Shown piece by piece: positions 1 through 10,493 of a stretch of DNA of 64,000 bases. How positions within the stretch are numbered: the stretch's first letter is position 1; each line of letters opens with the position of its first letter. The stretch spans positions 35,947 through 99,946 of the forward strand of contig CALNHX010005851.1 of assembly GCA_940337035.1 (NCBI GenBank). Direction: 5' to 3'. Below the pieces are notes generated by a model. It saw only the letters and a program-made list of their open reading frames with translations. It was not told the origin of the DNA and searched no databases. Source of the DNA: Agriotes lineatus (taxonomy: Eukaryota > Arthropoda > Insecta > Coleoptera > Elateridae). The translations under genes were made by a program, and so were the position numbers.

Positions 1-602
1 CAATTTTCTTTAGTTCATCCACCCCAGTTTTAAAATTCCTTGAAGAATTATTTTGCTGCAATTGTACTTGGTTGTTAACCGCTCGGATAATCCGCTTTCG
101 CTGTCTTTAAATTTACTATACGAGCTTGTAAATTCAAAATGATTTGTTTATAACCCCCTTTAGCAGCAGACTAGGAATTACGTTGTTATATAGAACCTAT
201 TTACTTGGAAGCCAACTCGTAATAACACAAGTGATCAATAGCTAACAAAGGGCACCGACGCATAGATGTAGAAAATAAGAGGATTTCCGCAAAGCTGCAG
301 TGGTCGTTTTAAATAAGCTTGAATTTTCGGCCGTGGTCACGTCTTCTTACAGGAGTAGCAAATAGCAATGTATTACTACTACGTTACACATTTACTGTTC
401 TTAGAAAGTAACGAATGGTCGGTTGGAAAAGTTTTACTGCATTTTAATATTAACTCTCAATGCCAGTGACAATGGAAGCCATTAAGATCTATACAAAAAT
501 ACGGATTAGTTTATCTCATTTTATTTTATCCTATTTTGTTACTATGATAATAACTCCTTAGGAACGAGTTGCGTTAATATGCATTTAACAGCACTTGTGT
601 TG
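1..602. other. Non-coding stretch, nothing recognised
   Basis: A+T-rich sequence with stop codons in all frames. I see no gene, repeat boundary or RNA signature here. Confidence 0.5.
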
Positions 603-900
603 TTATAGATATTAGCGATACAAGTTTGATTATGAGCATCTTAACGAAACGAGTTTGATTGCCAAAACGAGGCGGTGAGCCGAGTTTTGCGGCAATCAAA
701 CGAGTTTCGTTAAGTGCCATTAGCAAACGTGTATTGTTCAATATTTTATCTTCATCAATAAATTCTGGTTCAATTTATTTCTTTATACAAAAAGAGTGCG
801 GTAATATTCATTACCGCACTCAGTATGGTAATGAAGCTCTTAACGATACTAAAATTAATTTGGTTAAGAGTCTATAACAACACCGATGAAGATAAAGAAA
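603..900 (+). repeat. Dispersed repeat family A, copy 1
   Basis: This block of about 300 bp recurs, reverse-complemented, at 30556-30826. Shared landmarks are the G+C-rich core GAGGCGGTGAGCCGAG, the run AATTAATTTGGTTAAGAG, and the end near GATGAAGATAAA. The two copies agree closely by eye. Copy 1 carries about 27 extra bases at 794-821 that form a perfect hairpin (12-bp arms around ATTC) absent from copy 2. The short open frame here is not conserved in strand or length in the other copy, so it is not a gene. It is probably a non-autonomous transposon, but no clear terminal inverted repeat or target duplication was identified. Confidence 0.7.
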
Positions 901-937
901 AATAACATACCGATACTTTATTAGCATTTAATCACAT

Positions 938-1089
938 GTTGGCAGTACTGACGTGTAGTGTTAGTGACAGTGTCAGTCTATGCCAAATTCAATGTTAGTA
1001 GATTAGGTTTTGTTTCTTATTTGATACAGACTGACGCAAAACTTAACCTGGTAATCTCGAATTTAAAATAACCTGACAGTGCTACCAAC
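938..1089. mobile_element. Degenerate palindromic MITE, relative of the one at 54084-54443
   Basis: The block starts GTTGGCAGTAC and ends with a near reverse complement (GTGCTACCAAC). Its middle contains TTAGTAGATTAGGTTTTG and GACTGACGCAAAACTTAACC, which match the core of the palindrome at 54084-54443 with scattered changes. The arms have decayed, so this is an old copy. Confidence 0.5.
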
Positions 1090-4000
1090 AATACAGTATT
1101 GAGTGATACTACCACAGCCATAGCAGATAAATGTCTCGCTGTTGTATCATTAATAACCATTTTTCCTATTTTTTTAAAAAGATTAGTATTTTAGGATAAT
1201 GTAAACCGTGTTGCGATATGCGTAACGTTATCTACTCTAGAATTTTAAAGAACTCGCTCCTAACGTCGCTCGTTCATGCAAACTATTCCCTCGTAATGTA
1301 AAAAGCTTGAAAACGTTACTTGAATCGTAAATTGCTATTACAAGGCAAGATGTTCGGCAGAAGAAGAGCTGAGAAAATAGAGAATATTGTGCTTATAACA
1401 TCTATGTTTTTTTCAGCAGCTGATTTGTTCATAATAATCGCCAACATCCGAAATAGAAAGAAAATTTACCATGTCTACGATAAAAAGTACTGCAATAAAC
1501 TTAAAATTAATACGTTTGGGATACAATTAACTTCGCTCTCTTCTAAACACCGAAGGTAGAGTAGCAAGACTACACACAAAACATACTAGTATACATACAC
1601 GCGAATTGCAGAACTATGTGACGTAAGTGTGCGTAAACTTGATTCAGAAATTAATAAATTACTGAAAACTTTTTTAAATATTGACGACGAAATCTATCTG
1701 CTCGTTTAATGATTTTTAGGCGATAAGAATTAAATAATATATATTTAACAAATATATTGTTTAATTATTAATAAATGTTAAATGTTTAATGTATTAAATC
1801 TTAATATCTATATTATTATATTTTATGTAAATTAGGTTTTTTGCTTTTGAGAATGTTATTTGTGTCTAGGTAAATCGATTGTTTTTAATAATGCACCAAT
1901 AGCCTTGTGGTACATAATTAAATATAAATTATACAGACGTGAGGATACTTGAAGACCCCCAAACAGCATATTTACTTAAAATGCATCTTAAAAATTATTC
2001 AATTTTAAGAATCCAAAATGTATTATAATTCAGGGCTATTTATTTATTACTAATTTGCGTACTGAGATTAAGGACAAGTAGGATTTTTATGCTCTAAATT
2101 ATGATATTATTTATATTAGTGCATATTTATTTCAAAATGCATACAATAAATCAGAATATTAAACCAGTACGTACAATTTCCAATAAATACAGTTCTTAAT
2201 TTAACAATGTAAAACAGCACATATGCGTTTTAATTTTTTATCTAAATCCACTTGCGGTAAATTTAAAGAGTATTTGAAAATTCATTAGTTTTTAATCGAT
2301 ACAAGAAATTATATTTGTTACATCTGTATTAAACTACATTTTTAAGAAAACACGTTTATTCTACTATTTAATACAACTAACATCAACTGCAAGAATACAA
2401 CAAAGTGGTTTCTAATAGAACCTGAACGTAATTTCAAACGTAATGTATATATCGCCTAATAGGTGTAACGTTCACTATCGAAAAGTCTCTTGGTGTTTGT
2501 AGCACTATGGTTTTCATATAGAACTAATTATTAACAATGGTTCCTTAAAATATCGAAACCAACCAATTTACCTTATTTATTAGCTCAGCTGTTTTTATGT
2601 GTTCCGACCCTTGCATTCCCTCAACTTCTTTAGCTGACACCCGTCACGCTTAATAATTTACAAATTTGTGTAGCACAGCTGCCTTTTAGTGTATGCGTTT
2701 GTTTCACTCGAACCCAAAGAACTGTTTTATTGTTTTCTAACAGTTCTGAAAATTTTCAATTCAGCAGTAAACATGCAATTTCAGCTGAAAGATGTGCGTT
2801 TGATTTTATTTGCTAGAACCTATTAGACAACGTCAAATAGTTAAAATTATTAGTTTAATATACAGTTTTTGATAAAAAATTTCTTTGGGTATTTCGCCAC
2901 AAATACCCAAAACCCACAAAAAAGTTTCAGGAATTAAAACAATCGCAAATTGCACAAATTGTACCTTATAATTTTGGAAATTGCAGTTTTCAAGACAAAA
3001 AATATACTTCCATTCTTTAGATGAATGGGAGACCATCGCCTAGCAAAAATGGTTAAAAACGGTAAATTTCAAAGGGATACGAGGTTTAAGTAGACCGCAG
3101 TACTGATGGATGCAAAGTTGGTTTTCACGATTAACAGAATGGTTATATGGCATTAACAGTGAATCAACTTAAAAAAAATTTAAAAATAACAAAACCTGAT
3201 TTTCATCGTAGATAGGTGTAATTGGATATTTGAACGTAGTTTTCAATTCTAATCAACTTTTCTTAACAATAATTTTCGATATTGTCACAAATAAACGTAC
3301 TTTACTCTTGAGCAGAATTCATATTTTTTGACATTCCTCGTATACGGCTTACAAAAATTGATATCTGATGATTGCATTTTAAGTTTTGGATCGTGCAGAA
3401 CTTTTTATAAAGAATAACTTTTTTCGTAAATTTAATAATAAAAAAGTTTTCCATATGGTGCGAACTTGAGCAGACACACTGTATATTGCAATGAACATTT
3501 TTAAAGCTTCTAAAATTATGATAGCAATTAAAAACATTTCAAATATTATTTTACAAAATATTCCAGAAATGTGCTACTTTAATTTTTGCAAATTGTATCC
3601 ATAGCATTGACTTTGAGTTAATAATTTGTAAAACTGATATTAAAAAAAGGATTAGCCTTGATTGAAATATAAAATGTAATCAGATCAGGCGTAGTAATAA
3701 TGAATAACAATTGAAGATGAAGCTAAGCAAAAAAGAAAGGGGGAAGCGAAGCCAAGTTGGAAGTTGTTATTTTGGCTTCTCCACAAATAATCCATTTAAA
3801 AGTGAATAAATACCCATTTCTCCCAATTCAGTATTTTATAATAACATGTGAGCAAACGAAAATTAAATCCAGGTTGGCTTTGAAAATTGAAACATATGTC
3901 GATTATTAATTCACATTATGTTGATGATTTAGAATGAATTACACATATATAACTCAAACCATTGCATAACTGTCACAGACTGCCATGTTAAAATTTTATT

Positions 4001-4250
4001 TGAAAATTAACATCAAAACCAAAACTTATACAATGTCAGATTTGCTACATCAATAATTTCGATTGTAAACACTTTTTGTTCTAGGCTAAACATGTGTAAT
4101 TTAAAATTTTATAATGTAAACAACTTGATACTTCTACTATTATAATAACTGTCATATTTAAATTTAAAACATCAGGATTAATAGAGCACATTAATTTTTT
4201 TTAAAACCAAGCTTGATTTTGTTTTCATTTGCTCACATTATAATTAGTCC
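1090..4250. other. Long A+T-rich stretch, no gene seen
   Basis: About 3.2 kb of A+T-rich sequence. The short open frames have no domain, no codon bias and no flanking splice signals. It is probably intron or intergenic DNA. Confidence 0.5.
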
Positions 4251-4305
4251 AGTGTCTTTTGGGTAGGGTGTAGAAGGGTTCCTTTGATTCGTTACACTCC
4301 TACAG

Positions 4306-4589
4306 GAGTTTTAAAAAGTGTTGAATAGTACGTCGAGTGGTAGCTGGTGTTCCGGTGGCAGTTTTTGGAGCTGTTGGGAGGCAGCGACATTCGTGCTGAG
4401 CAGTGCGAAGCCCTAGGACTGGGGCAAAGGTGAAATTGTAAGCAGTTTTGAAGACGTGCAAGCTGCAGACGGCGTTCAAAGATATATCTGGCTTGTTACA
4501 GCAGGCCAACGGAGAGAAAGAGGAGCCCCTGTTTATCGTGGGACTTGCTGTGGGACGCCTGGCGTTCTATTTTGCCTCAAGGAAGCCAA
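4306..4589 (+). other. Possible exon with splice signals, unidentified
   Basis: A G+C-richer island. A good acceptor-like sequence (TTACACTCCTACAG) ends at 4305, and a strong donor GTAAGT starts at 4590. All three frames contain stops just after the acceptor, but one frame is open from 4442 to the donor (49 codons). That part has exon-like codon choice, encoding a hydrophilic segment with GEKEEP and then a hydrophobic stretch near FIVGLAVGRLAFYFA that could be a membrane helix. No start codon is visible in that frame. It could be an exon whose true acceptor I cannot place, a partly untranslated 5' exon, or chance. I do not recognise the protein. Confidence 0.3.
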
Positions 4590-4590
4590 G

Positions 4591-5287
4591 TAAGTTTAGA
4601 AAATTATCCTAAAAATAGAATATGGTGACATTTCCGAAAGAAGCGTATCGTGATTGTTTTGTTGTGGCGTTTGTTCAATCACTTAGGCAACGCACTCTTA
4701 CGTAATCACTGATGTAGATAATTATTAGTACGAAGCCAACTTGTTTTGATAAATTGTGAGATTGGGGAGCCATGCTTGTAAAGTTGTTCCAATCAGTTGA
4801 AATATCTAATTTTGTAGCAGTCTCAGTGGATAAACAAGCGGTGGCTAAAGCGATTACTTTCAAAAGTAATAAAATCCACGATAATTATCTTAATAGCAAA
4901 GGTAGAAATAAACATGTTTTAATTAAATGAGCCCTGGTTTTAAAAATTATTTAAATTGAGCTTAAACTGATCATTATTTTACAATGCCAGGAAACTATAA
5001 AAAAAGTGCGTAATTACAGGCCATGTTTATCCTTTCTTGCCATCTGACGAAATACAATGTTCAAATAACGTTATTATCGGTAAAACTATAATTCCTGACA
5101 TTTCATGCACACTCTCTTCAATCTCCAATAATGTAATAGCATCTGTAGAAACGCCGAACACCATCGACGTGGATATACATTTTTAAAATGTTATTAAGCA
5201 ATAGTAGTTGCATTTAAAACCATAGCAAAATTTAGCAGAGAAGGATTGTAATAAATGTGTATTTCCTCTTGACTTGTTAAACGGCCA
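4591..5287. other. Non-coding, nothing recognised
   Basis: A+T-rich sequence without an open frame or repeat that I can support. If the preceding exon is real, this would be intron. Confidence 0.4.
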
Positions 5288-5407
5288 TTACTGTCGTCTG
5301 AACTGACTCGGTAAATGAGTCTTTACAGGTCAGGTACCTGTAAAGTGTTACTGTCGTCTGAACTGACCGGTAAAAGAGTCTTTACAGGCCAGGTGCCTGT
5401 AAAATGC
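5288..5407 (+). repeat. Tandem duplication, two 60-bp units
   Basis: Two adjacent units each begin TTACTGTCGTCTGAACTGAC and run through GAGTCTTTACAGG and a short palindrome around AGGTACCT or AGGTGCCT. The copies differ at only a few positions. There is no coding capacity. Confidence 0.8.
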
Positions 5408-5528
5408 TGCCATCACGACTTTACAAGCACCTTGTTTTCTAATAATCACATCCTTCATTAATCACTAATATTAATTTTTAAGATGTTCCCCAAGAGGAAA
5501 TAAAACGTTGTACGCTGCTCGCTTGCGA

Positions 5529-5616
5529 TTAGCCTTTATTGGGGCTCACCGGATTACAGGGCTCGCTCCCTATGTCGCTCTCCCTGCAAATTATCCGGCT
5601 TGCCCATAAAGGCTAA
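5529..5616. repeat. Short imperfect hairpin element (88 bp)
   Basis: The left arm TTAGCCTTTAT, CCGGAT and AGGG is mirrored by CCCT, ATCCGG and ATAAAGGCTAA around a loop rich in CTCGCTCC and GTCGCTC. Similar loop motifs occur in the hairpin at 62706-62841, suggesting a family of very small hairpin MITEs. Confidence 0.6.
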
Positions 5617-6130
5617 TTTACTAAGCTTGCCACGTAAATAACTATTATGGGCAAAACCCTTTGTATTTATGCTGAAAATAATAGCTTTTTTGGCCGGTTT
5701 GCTCATTAAAACCCTTTCCATTAATCGAAGTAGCTACGTTAACCATAGTAGCGGCAGTTGTTAAATTTTGATAGTCAGATTATATTAGTACTAGCAGACC
5801 AGTGAGACAAATGTCTCATTTAAAAAAACAAAAAAGACCGTTTTTCAAATAGAACGCGTATTAAATAAAAACCGTACCCAGACCTAGAAGGTGTCAAAGT
5901 GGTTGCCTAACCGATCGACGTTTTAAGGCGCAGAGGGTCGCAGCTCCGTTTGGCTAACTTAAAAATAAAATTATACTAACTTTCCGAAGTGGGTAATATT
6001 GAAGAAGTATTTAAAATTTTTTTTTTGTTTTTTGTATCTCTACATACAGGGTGCTGCATTGGCGGACAAAATATCAGTATGGCCTTGATCACAGACTGTC
6101 AACATTTAACAGGTGACTAATTGAAAAAAC
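5617..6130. other. Non-coding, nothing recognised
   Basis: A+T-rich, with a poly-T run near 6020. No gene or mobile element was identified. Confidence 0.4.
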
Positions 6131-6249
6131 TAATAGTTATTTATGTATCGAAGGTATAAAACAGGCGTTTTTGGACCGCGGAGTGTATGTTAAAAGGGCA
6201 AAGGCGGTGATTATGCCTGAGGTGCATACAAAACTTTATGTGCGATCGA
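6131..6249 (+). repeat. Dispersed repeat B, copy 1
   Basis: It begins TAGTTATTTATGTA and ends GTGCATACAAAACTTTATGTG. The same ends recur in direct orientation at 6409-6557, with a diverged middle. It is likely a small non-autonomous element or local duplication. Confidence 0.5.
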
Positions 6250-6408
6250 AATTTAAAAAGAGAAGATCCAGATTAGATAAAACGTTGTGAACTAAAAACA
6301 GGGCAGTTCTCACAATTATGTTAGCTCATTAGCACATTTATAACTAGGTATTCTATTCATTAATAAGTGTTTAGACCTAATAAATAAAATGCCATCAGCT
6401 GGCGAGAG

Positions 6409-6557
6409 TAGTTATTTATGTACCAAGGGCGCAAATGGGGGTTTAAAGCCTGCGGCGTCAAAGTTAGAGCCCAAGACGTAGCCGCCGGCTCTAACATGAC
6501 AAGGGCAATAAACGCTGGTTATGTATAATGTGCATACAACATTTTATGTGCAGATCA
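6409..6557 (+). repeat. Dispersed repeat B, copy 2
   Basis: Direct repeat of 6131-6249 with the same ends. The middle contains a short stem, GTTAGAGCC opposite GGCTCTAAC. No protein is encoded. Confidence 0.5.
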
Positions 6558-6812
6558 GGATATTTACAGTTAAAACCAAATTTATAATTTTTATAAATTT
6601 TCCAAACTTACGATGTCACTGCTTGTCAGACTGACAAACGAGACACTAAGTGGTCCGTAAAGTATTTTAAGGACCTTGGGCTCTAAAGTGCCATATTACG
6701 CTCTCAAAAATAGGGTATAAAGTGGCCAATTCCGCCCGGTCGTACATAAAATTCTTGCTTTACGTCTGAAAATGAGGTCTAAAAGGCACAGATTATTGAT
6801 CGATCATACATA

Positions 6813-8050
6813 ATAGTTATTTACTATATAAGTGGGATAGGAGCATCATTAATATACGTGTGCGTAAGTTACAAACGAGTTATGTAAGCACACAAGCATA
6901 TTAATGATGCATTATCACGCATGTATTGTAAAAAAAATTATCTACAACTGCCCAAAATTGAGAAGTGTATTAAGAAAAATGTCAGATCTGTCATTTTCGA
7001 AAATGTTTTAGTAGGCAAATGTCATTATGTCATTCATTTGACACTATTTTCGTTGGGTAATGAACTTGATTACGTAACGGAAATAGCGTCAAACGAGTGA
7101 CGTTAGAAGTCCTTATCCAAGCAGGTGTAGATAATAGTTATTTACTATACAAGTGGGATAAAAGCATCATTAATATACGCGTATGTAAGCGCACAAGTAT
7201 ATTAATGATGCATTAAAACACATGTATTGTGCACAATTTTATCTACAACTGCCCGAAATTGAGAAAACAGCATTAAGAAAAATGTTAGATCTGTCATTTT
7301 CAAAAATATTTTTGTAGGCAATAGTTATTTACTATGCAAGTGGGATAACAGCATCATTAATATACGTGTATGTAAGCACACAAGTATATTAATGATGCAT
7401 TATCACACATGTATTGTACAAAATTTTATCTACGACTGCCTAAAATTGAGAAAAGTGCATTAAGAGAAATGTCAGATCTGTCATTTTCAAAAATATTTTA
7501 GTATGCAAATGCCATTATGTCATTCATTTGACACTATTTCAGTTACGTAATGAAGTCATTACACAACTCAGTTGCGTAATGAAACCATTACATAACTGAG
7601 TGGTGTAATGAGCTTCATTACCTAACTGAAATAGTGTCAAATGAGTGACGTGTAATGCGTTACTTATCCCACTGGAGTAGATAAATGTTATTATGCCATG
7701 CATTTGATACTAATTCAGTTAGGTAATGAAGCCATTACACCACTCGGTTAGGTAATAAAGCCATTACATAACTAAGTGGTGTAATGAGCTTCATTACCTA
7801 ACGGAAATAGTGTCAAATGAGTGACGTAATGAATTACCTATCCCACTGGAGTAGATAAAATATATTTATCATTTTTGAAAATGACTGATGTGACATTTTT
7901 CTTAATGCACTTTTCTCAATTTGTGGGCGGTTGTAGATAAAATTTTGTACAATGCATGTGTGATAAGATAATACATCATTAATATGCTTGTGTGCTTACA
8001 TACACGTATATTAATGATGCTCTTATCCCATTTGTATAGTAAATGACTAT
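6813..8050. mobile_element. Terminal-inverted-repeat element with internal duplications, TA flanks
   Basis: The left end ATAGTTATTTACTATATAAG and the reverse complement of the right end (ATAGTCATTTACTATACAAA) match over roughly 190-200 bp. TA dinucleotides flank both ends (6811-6812 and 8051-8052), as for Tc1/mariner-type insertions. The left-end unit is repeated in direct orientation at about 7135 and 7321. Each unit contains an inner hairpin, GCATCATTAATATAC opposite GTATATTAATGATGC. Further palindromes lie at about 7030-7107, 7520-7655 and 7690-7832, all with TCATTTGACACTATTTCAGT-like arms. No transposase is present, so this is a composite non-autonomous element. Confidence 0.75.
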
Positions 8051-8559
8051 TAACGCACAGATTCTGGAAGCTGTTTCCTGCATAATACAATCTAATTAAG
8101 AATATTTTCTCCGGTGTTATGTAACTTATTTTCAGAAATGTTTTAATACCTTTTTCATTAAATTACTGTCAGAGTTTGACGATAAATAGCTCAGATGGCT
8201 TTGATGTTTTTATTTTAAATTTAAAATACTTATCAGCATTCTTAACAATACCTATTATTTTTTTTGTTTTGGGCAATATAAAATACTGAAATTACTCAAA
8301 TTGGCTCATCATGTGTAGTACTTTTCCTTAAAAAAAACGTAAACAGAATGTTTCTGTATACTAATTAGGGAAGCCAATATTTGATAGTCCGGCTTTGCAG
8401 CACCCATACCCAATGACAGGTTTCCAATATTTGTAAGCATTTTTATTATATTTCTTATATATACAAATCCAGAGAGGGTGGCAAGGCCCCCCCCCCCATA
8501 AAAATTGCATTTTTTCCATAATTTATAGTTTTTGGGTGGAGAGTGAACCAATTTCACTT
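8051..8559. other. Non-coding, includes a poly-C run
   Basis: No gene seen. A run of 11 C lies at 8487-8497, where length errors in sequencing are likely. Confidence 0.4.
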
Positions 8560-8569
8560 ACACTGAGAC

Positions 8570-8700
8570 CTCAGGGTGAGCCTGTTGTGCTACTTCCAAG
8601 TCACGTGTTTATGTATGTTTTGTGTGTAGTCTTGATATGGAACCGAGCACTTTCTTACTTCTAGCGTGGTACTATACTCATTGCGCCACCAAGATGATGC
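8570..8700 (-). mobile_element. tRNA-derived SINE remnant (tentative)
   Basis: Read on the minus strand, TGGTGGCGCAATGAG resembles a Pol III A box, and CTCGGTTCCATATC about 35 bases on resembles a weak B box. The cloverleaf stems are not intact, so this is a degraded tRNA-like head and not a tRNA gene. Confidence 0.3.
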
Positions 8701-9578
8701 ATTTTCTTAAATTATTATTTTAAATGAAGCACATTTTTGCAAGTATTGTGGATCATAACCGAAGTTTCCGATATATATGGTTTGGAAAATTTACATGGTT
8801 TATGTTTATGTATAATTAAGTTGCACACAAAGCGTCTGTAAAAATAGTCTCTTGCATCTACCAAAGTTGGAAAAAATCTGAAGTTCCTGCACAGTTAGCT
8901 ACGCATGATTACAATAACTGGCAAAGCGCCATTTAGGAATTTAATATTAATCAGAAACCAAATTAAGATAGGTAGGTATATGAAGAAAGTAAATCTCCAT
9001 CTATCTCACAACGAAATTTCAAAAGAAAGAAAACAGAACTAAGTTTGTATTTTTTTTTAATTCAGATGGAACTTCAACAAAAGTATTGCACACAAGTTCT
9101 GCGTCTATTTCTCGAAGCTTCTTTTTATTTCTACGGATTAGCTGTGCTCCCAAACCATCAGCATAAACAAACATAATAGCGATGTATCGCCCAAAATTTG
9201 AATCACGGAAAAAAAGGCTTTACTAAACATTTTGAAAATATTAAAGAAAAAAAATAATTTTTTAATGCGTTCGCTCTGTATATGATGCGTCCAAAATATG
9301 CTCTTTTTCGTCAAAGATAAAAATCTGAGCTATGTGCAAAATATTACTTTAATTTAATTGATAGTTCTTGAGTTAAAGCAAAAAGAGGCAGAATTTTTTT
9401 TTAAGATGTTCACCCTGTGTATATTTAACCGAAATTTTCTCGGTTTCGAGCCAGGTAGATATATAATCCGGATGCAAAATGTCGTCTTCCTCCAAGAAAT
9501 ACTTTGAAGCTATACCACCAACAGGCAGACTGAAAGACAGACAGGCAGAATTGAAAAAACATGTTTTTCATCATCTAG
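8701..9578. other. Left flank of the BEL element, nothing recognised
   Basis: A+T-rich sequence with no supported gene. CACCCTGTGTATATTT near 9411 looks like an isolated mariner-type MITE end without a partner that I can see. Confidence 0.4.
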
Positions 9579-10046
9579 TGTTTGGTATTTAGCTTTTAAT
9601 CATGTTAGTTTAGTTTATTTCATTCGTAATTCTTAATACAAGTAAATAGCTGTACATTAATTTTGTAGTTTGTAATTCTACCTAGCGGTAAGTGTACCCA
9701 CTATTGGTGGAACGTCGAGTTATGGGGCTTACTGTCCCCTCTCCTGCCACCCCTAAATGTTGGGTCAGTGGCCCACATAGCAACAGATGAACCTAAGACG
9801 AGTTGGTGAACGGTCGGTCAACTGATCCCGTTTTTTGTTGTTTTGTGTAATCGCTCGTGTTTATCGTTTTGTGCTCCTGGAGTCACGGGTCAATCGACGT
9901 GCCACTTCCACATGTGAGCCTTCCTGTATATATCCATCAAGGTAAGTCCCTATAAAAACTTCTACTTTGCGTGGGTATTATCGAGTCCTATGCTCTCCGT
10001 TTAGGTAGAATTAATTTAGATATTAATTGCCCTGGAGACAGATACA
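9579..10046 (+). repeat. 5' LTR of the BEL/Pao element
   Basis: 468 bp, starting TGTTTGGTATTTAGC and ending GGAGACAGATACA. Against the 3' LTR I count three substitutions (one near 9658, two near 9785) and one 2-base length difference, so the LTRs are about 99% identical and the insertion is young. A TATA-like CTATAAAAAC lies at about 9950. A splice-donor-like AGGTAAGT at 9940 lies just upstream of it. Confidence 0.95.
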
Positions 10047-10050
10047 TTTC

Positions 10051-10067
10051 TGGTCCTTCCAGCCGGA
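10051..10067 (+). other. Primer binding site, Tyr-tRNA type
   Basis: TGGTCCTTCCAGCCGGA begins four bases after the 5' LTR. It is complementary to the 3' end of insect tyrosine tRNA (acceptor stem plus CCA) at 16 of 17 positions, as I recall that tRNA, with one mismatch at the tenth base. Minus-strand DNA synthesis would start here. Confidence 0.7.
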
Positions 10068-10232
10068 TCTAAGCAATTGAGATTATCCGTTTTTTGTGTA
10101 GTAGAAACGCGTGAAATTTGTCGAATTTTCCAAATTTTGATATCGTTTATTTTCCAAATTCAAAGCTCCAGCGCAGGTACAGCTATTTACGAGTTATTAT
10201 TGATTTAACTTATTGATTCGTGTATATTGCGT

Positions 10233-10454
10233 ATGTCGTTACGTTTCGCCGTCCCACATATTAATTTTATGCTTAATTTGGTCCGCATCTTTGCATCCAT
10301 TGTCGCTCGTTCTCGGAATTTCCTAGTTTGGTTGCGCCGGGCATATGGTCAACAAGTGACCATCGTAGAACGGTTGGGTTTTATTGCTTTTGCTTTTATT
10401 GCTGTGGTACTGCAGGCGGCTGTCGATCCTCAAAGTTTTGAATTTTGGATATAG
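10233..10454 (+). CDS. Short leader frame with a possible membrane helix
   Basis: An ATG at 10233 opens 73 codons ending in TAG at 10452-10454, 39 bases before the gag-pol ATG. The predicted peptide is basic in its first half (several Arg, including LVWLRRAY). It then has an uninterrupted hydrophobic stretch, LGFIAFAFIAVVLQAAV, at about residues 47-63, long enough to span a membrane. BEL/Pao elements do not usually encode a separate protein here, and I recognise no family. An acceptor-like CCCTTTGTTGCAG ends at 10467, between this frame and gag-pol, so some transcripts could skip it. It may be a translational leader or chance; protein expression is unproven. Confidence 0.35.
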   Translation: MSLRFAVPHINFMLNLVRIFASIVARSRNFLVWLRRAYGQQVTIVERLGFIAFAFIAVVLQAAVDPQSFEFWI

Positions 10455-10493
10455 CCCTTTGTTGCAGTTTCCGCCGCCGCTTACCAATAAATC

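Noticed and set aside
6813..8050. A CRISPR-like array
   Set aside because: Repeats are long, unequal and in both orientations, with terminal inverted repeats. This is eukaryotic transposon structure.
8487..8497. Poly-C run as a functional signal
   Set aside because: A lone homopolymer in non-coding DNA, more likely length noise than signal.
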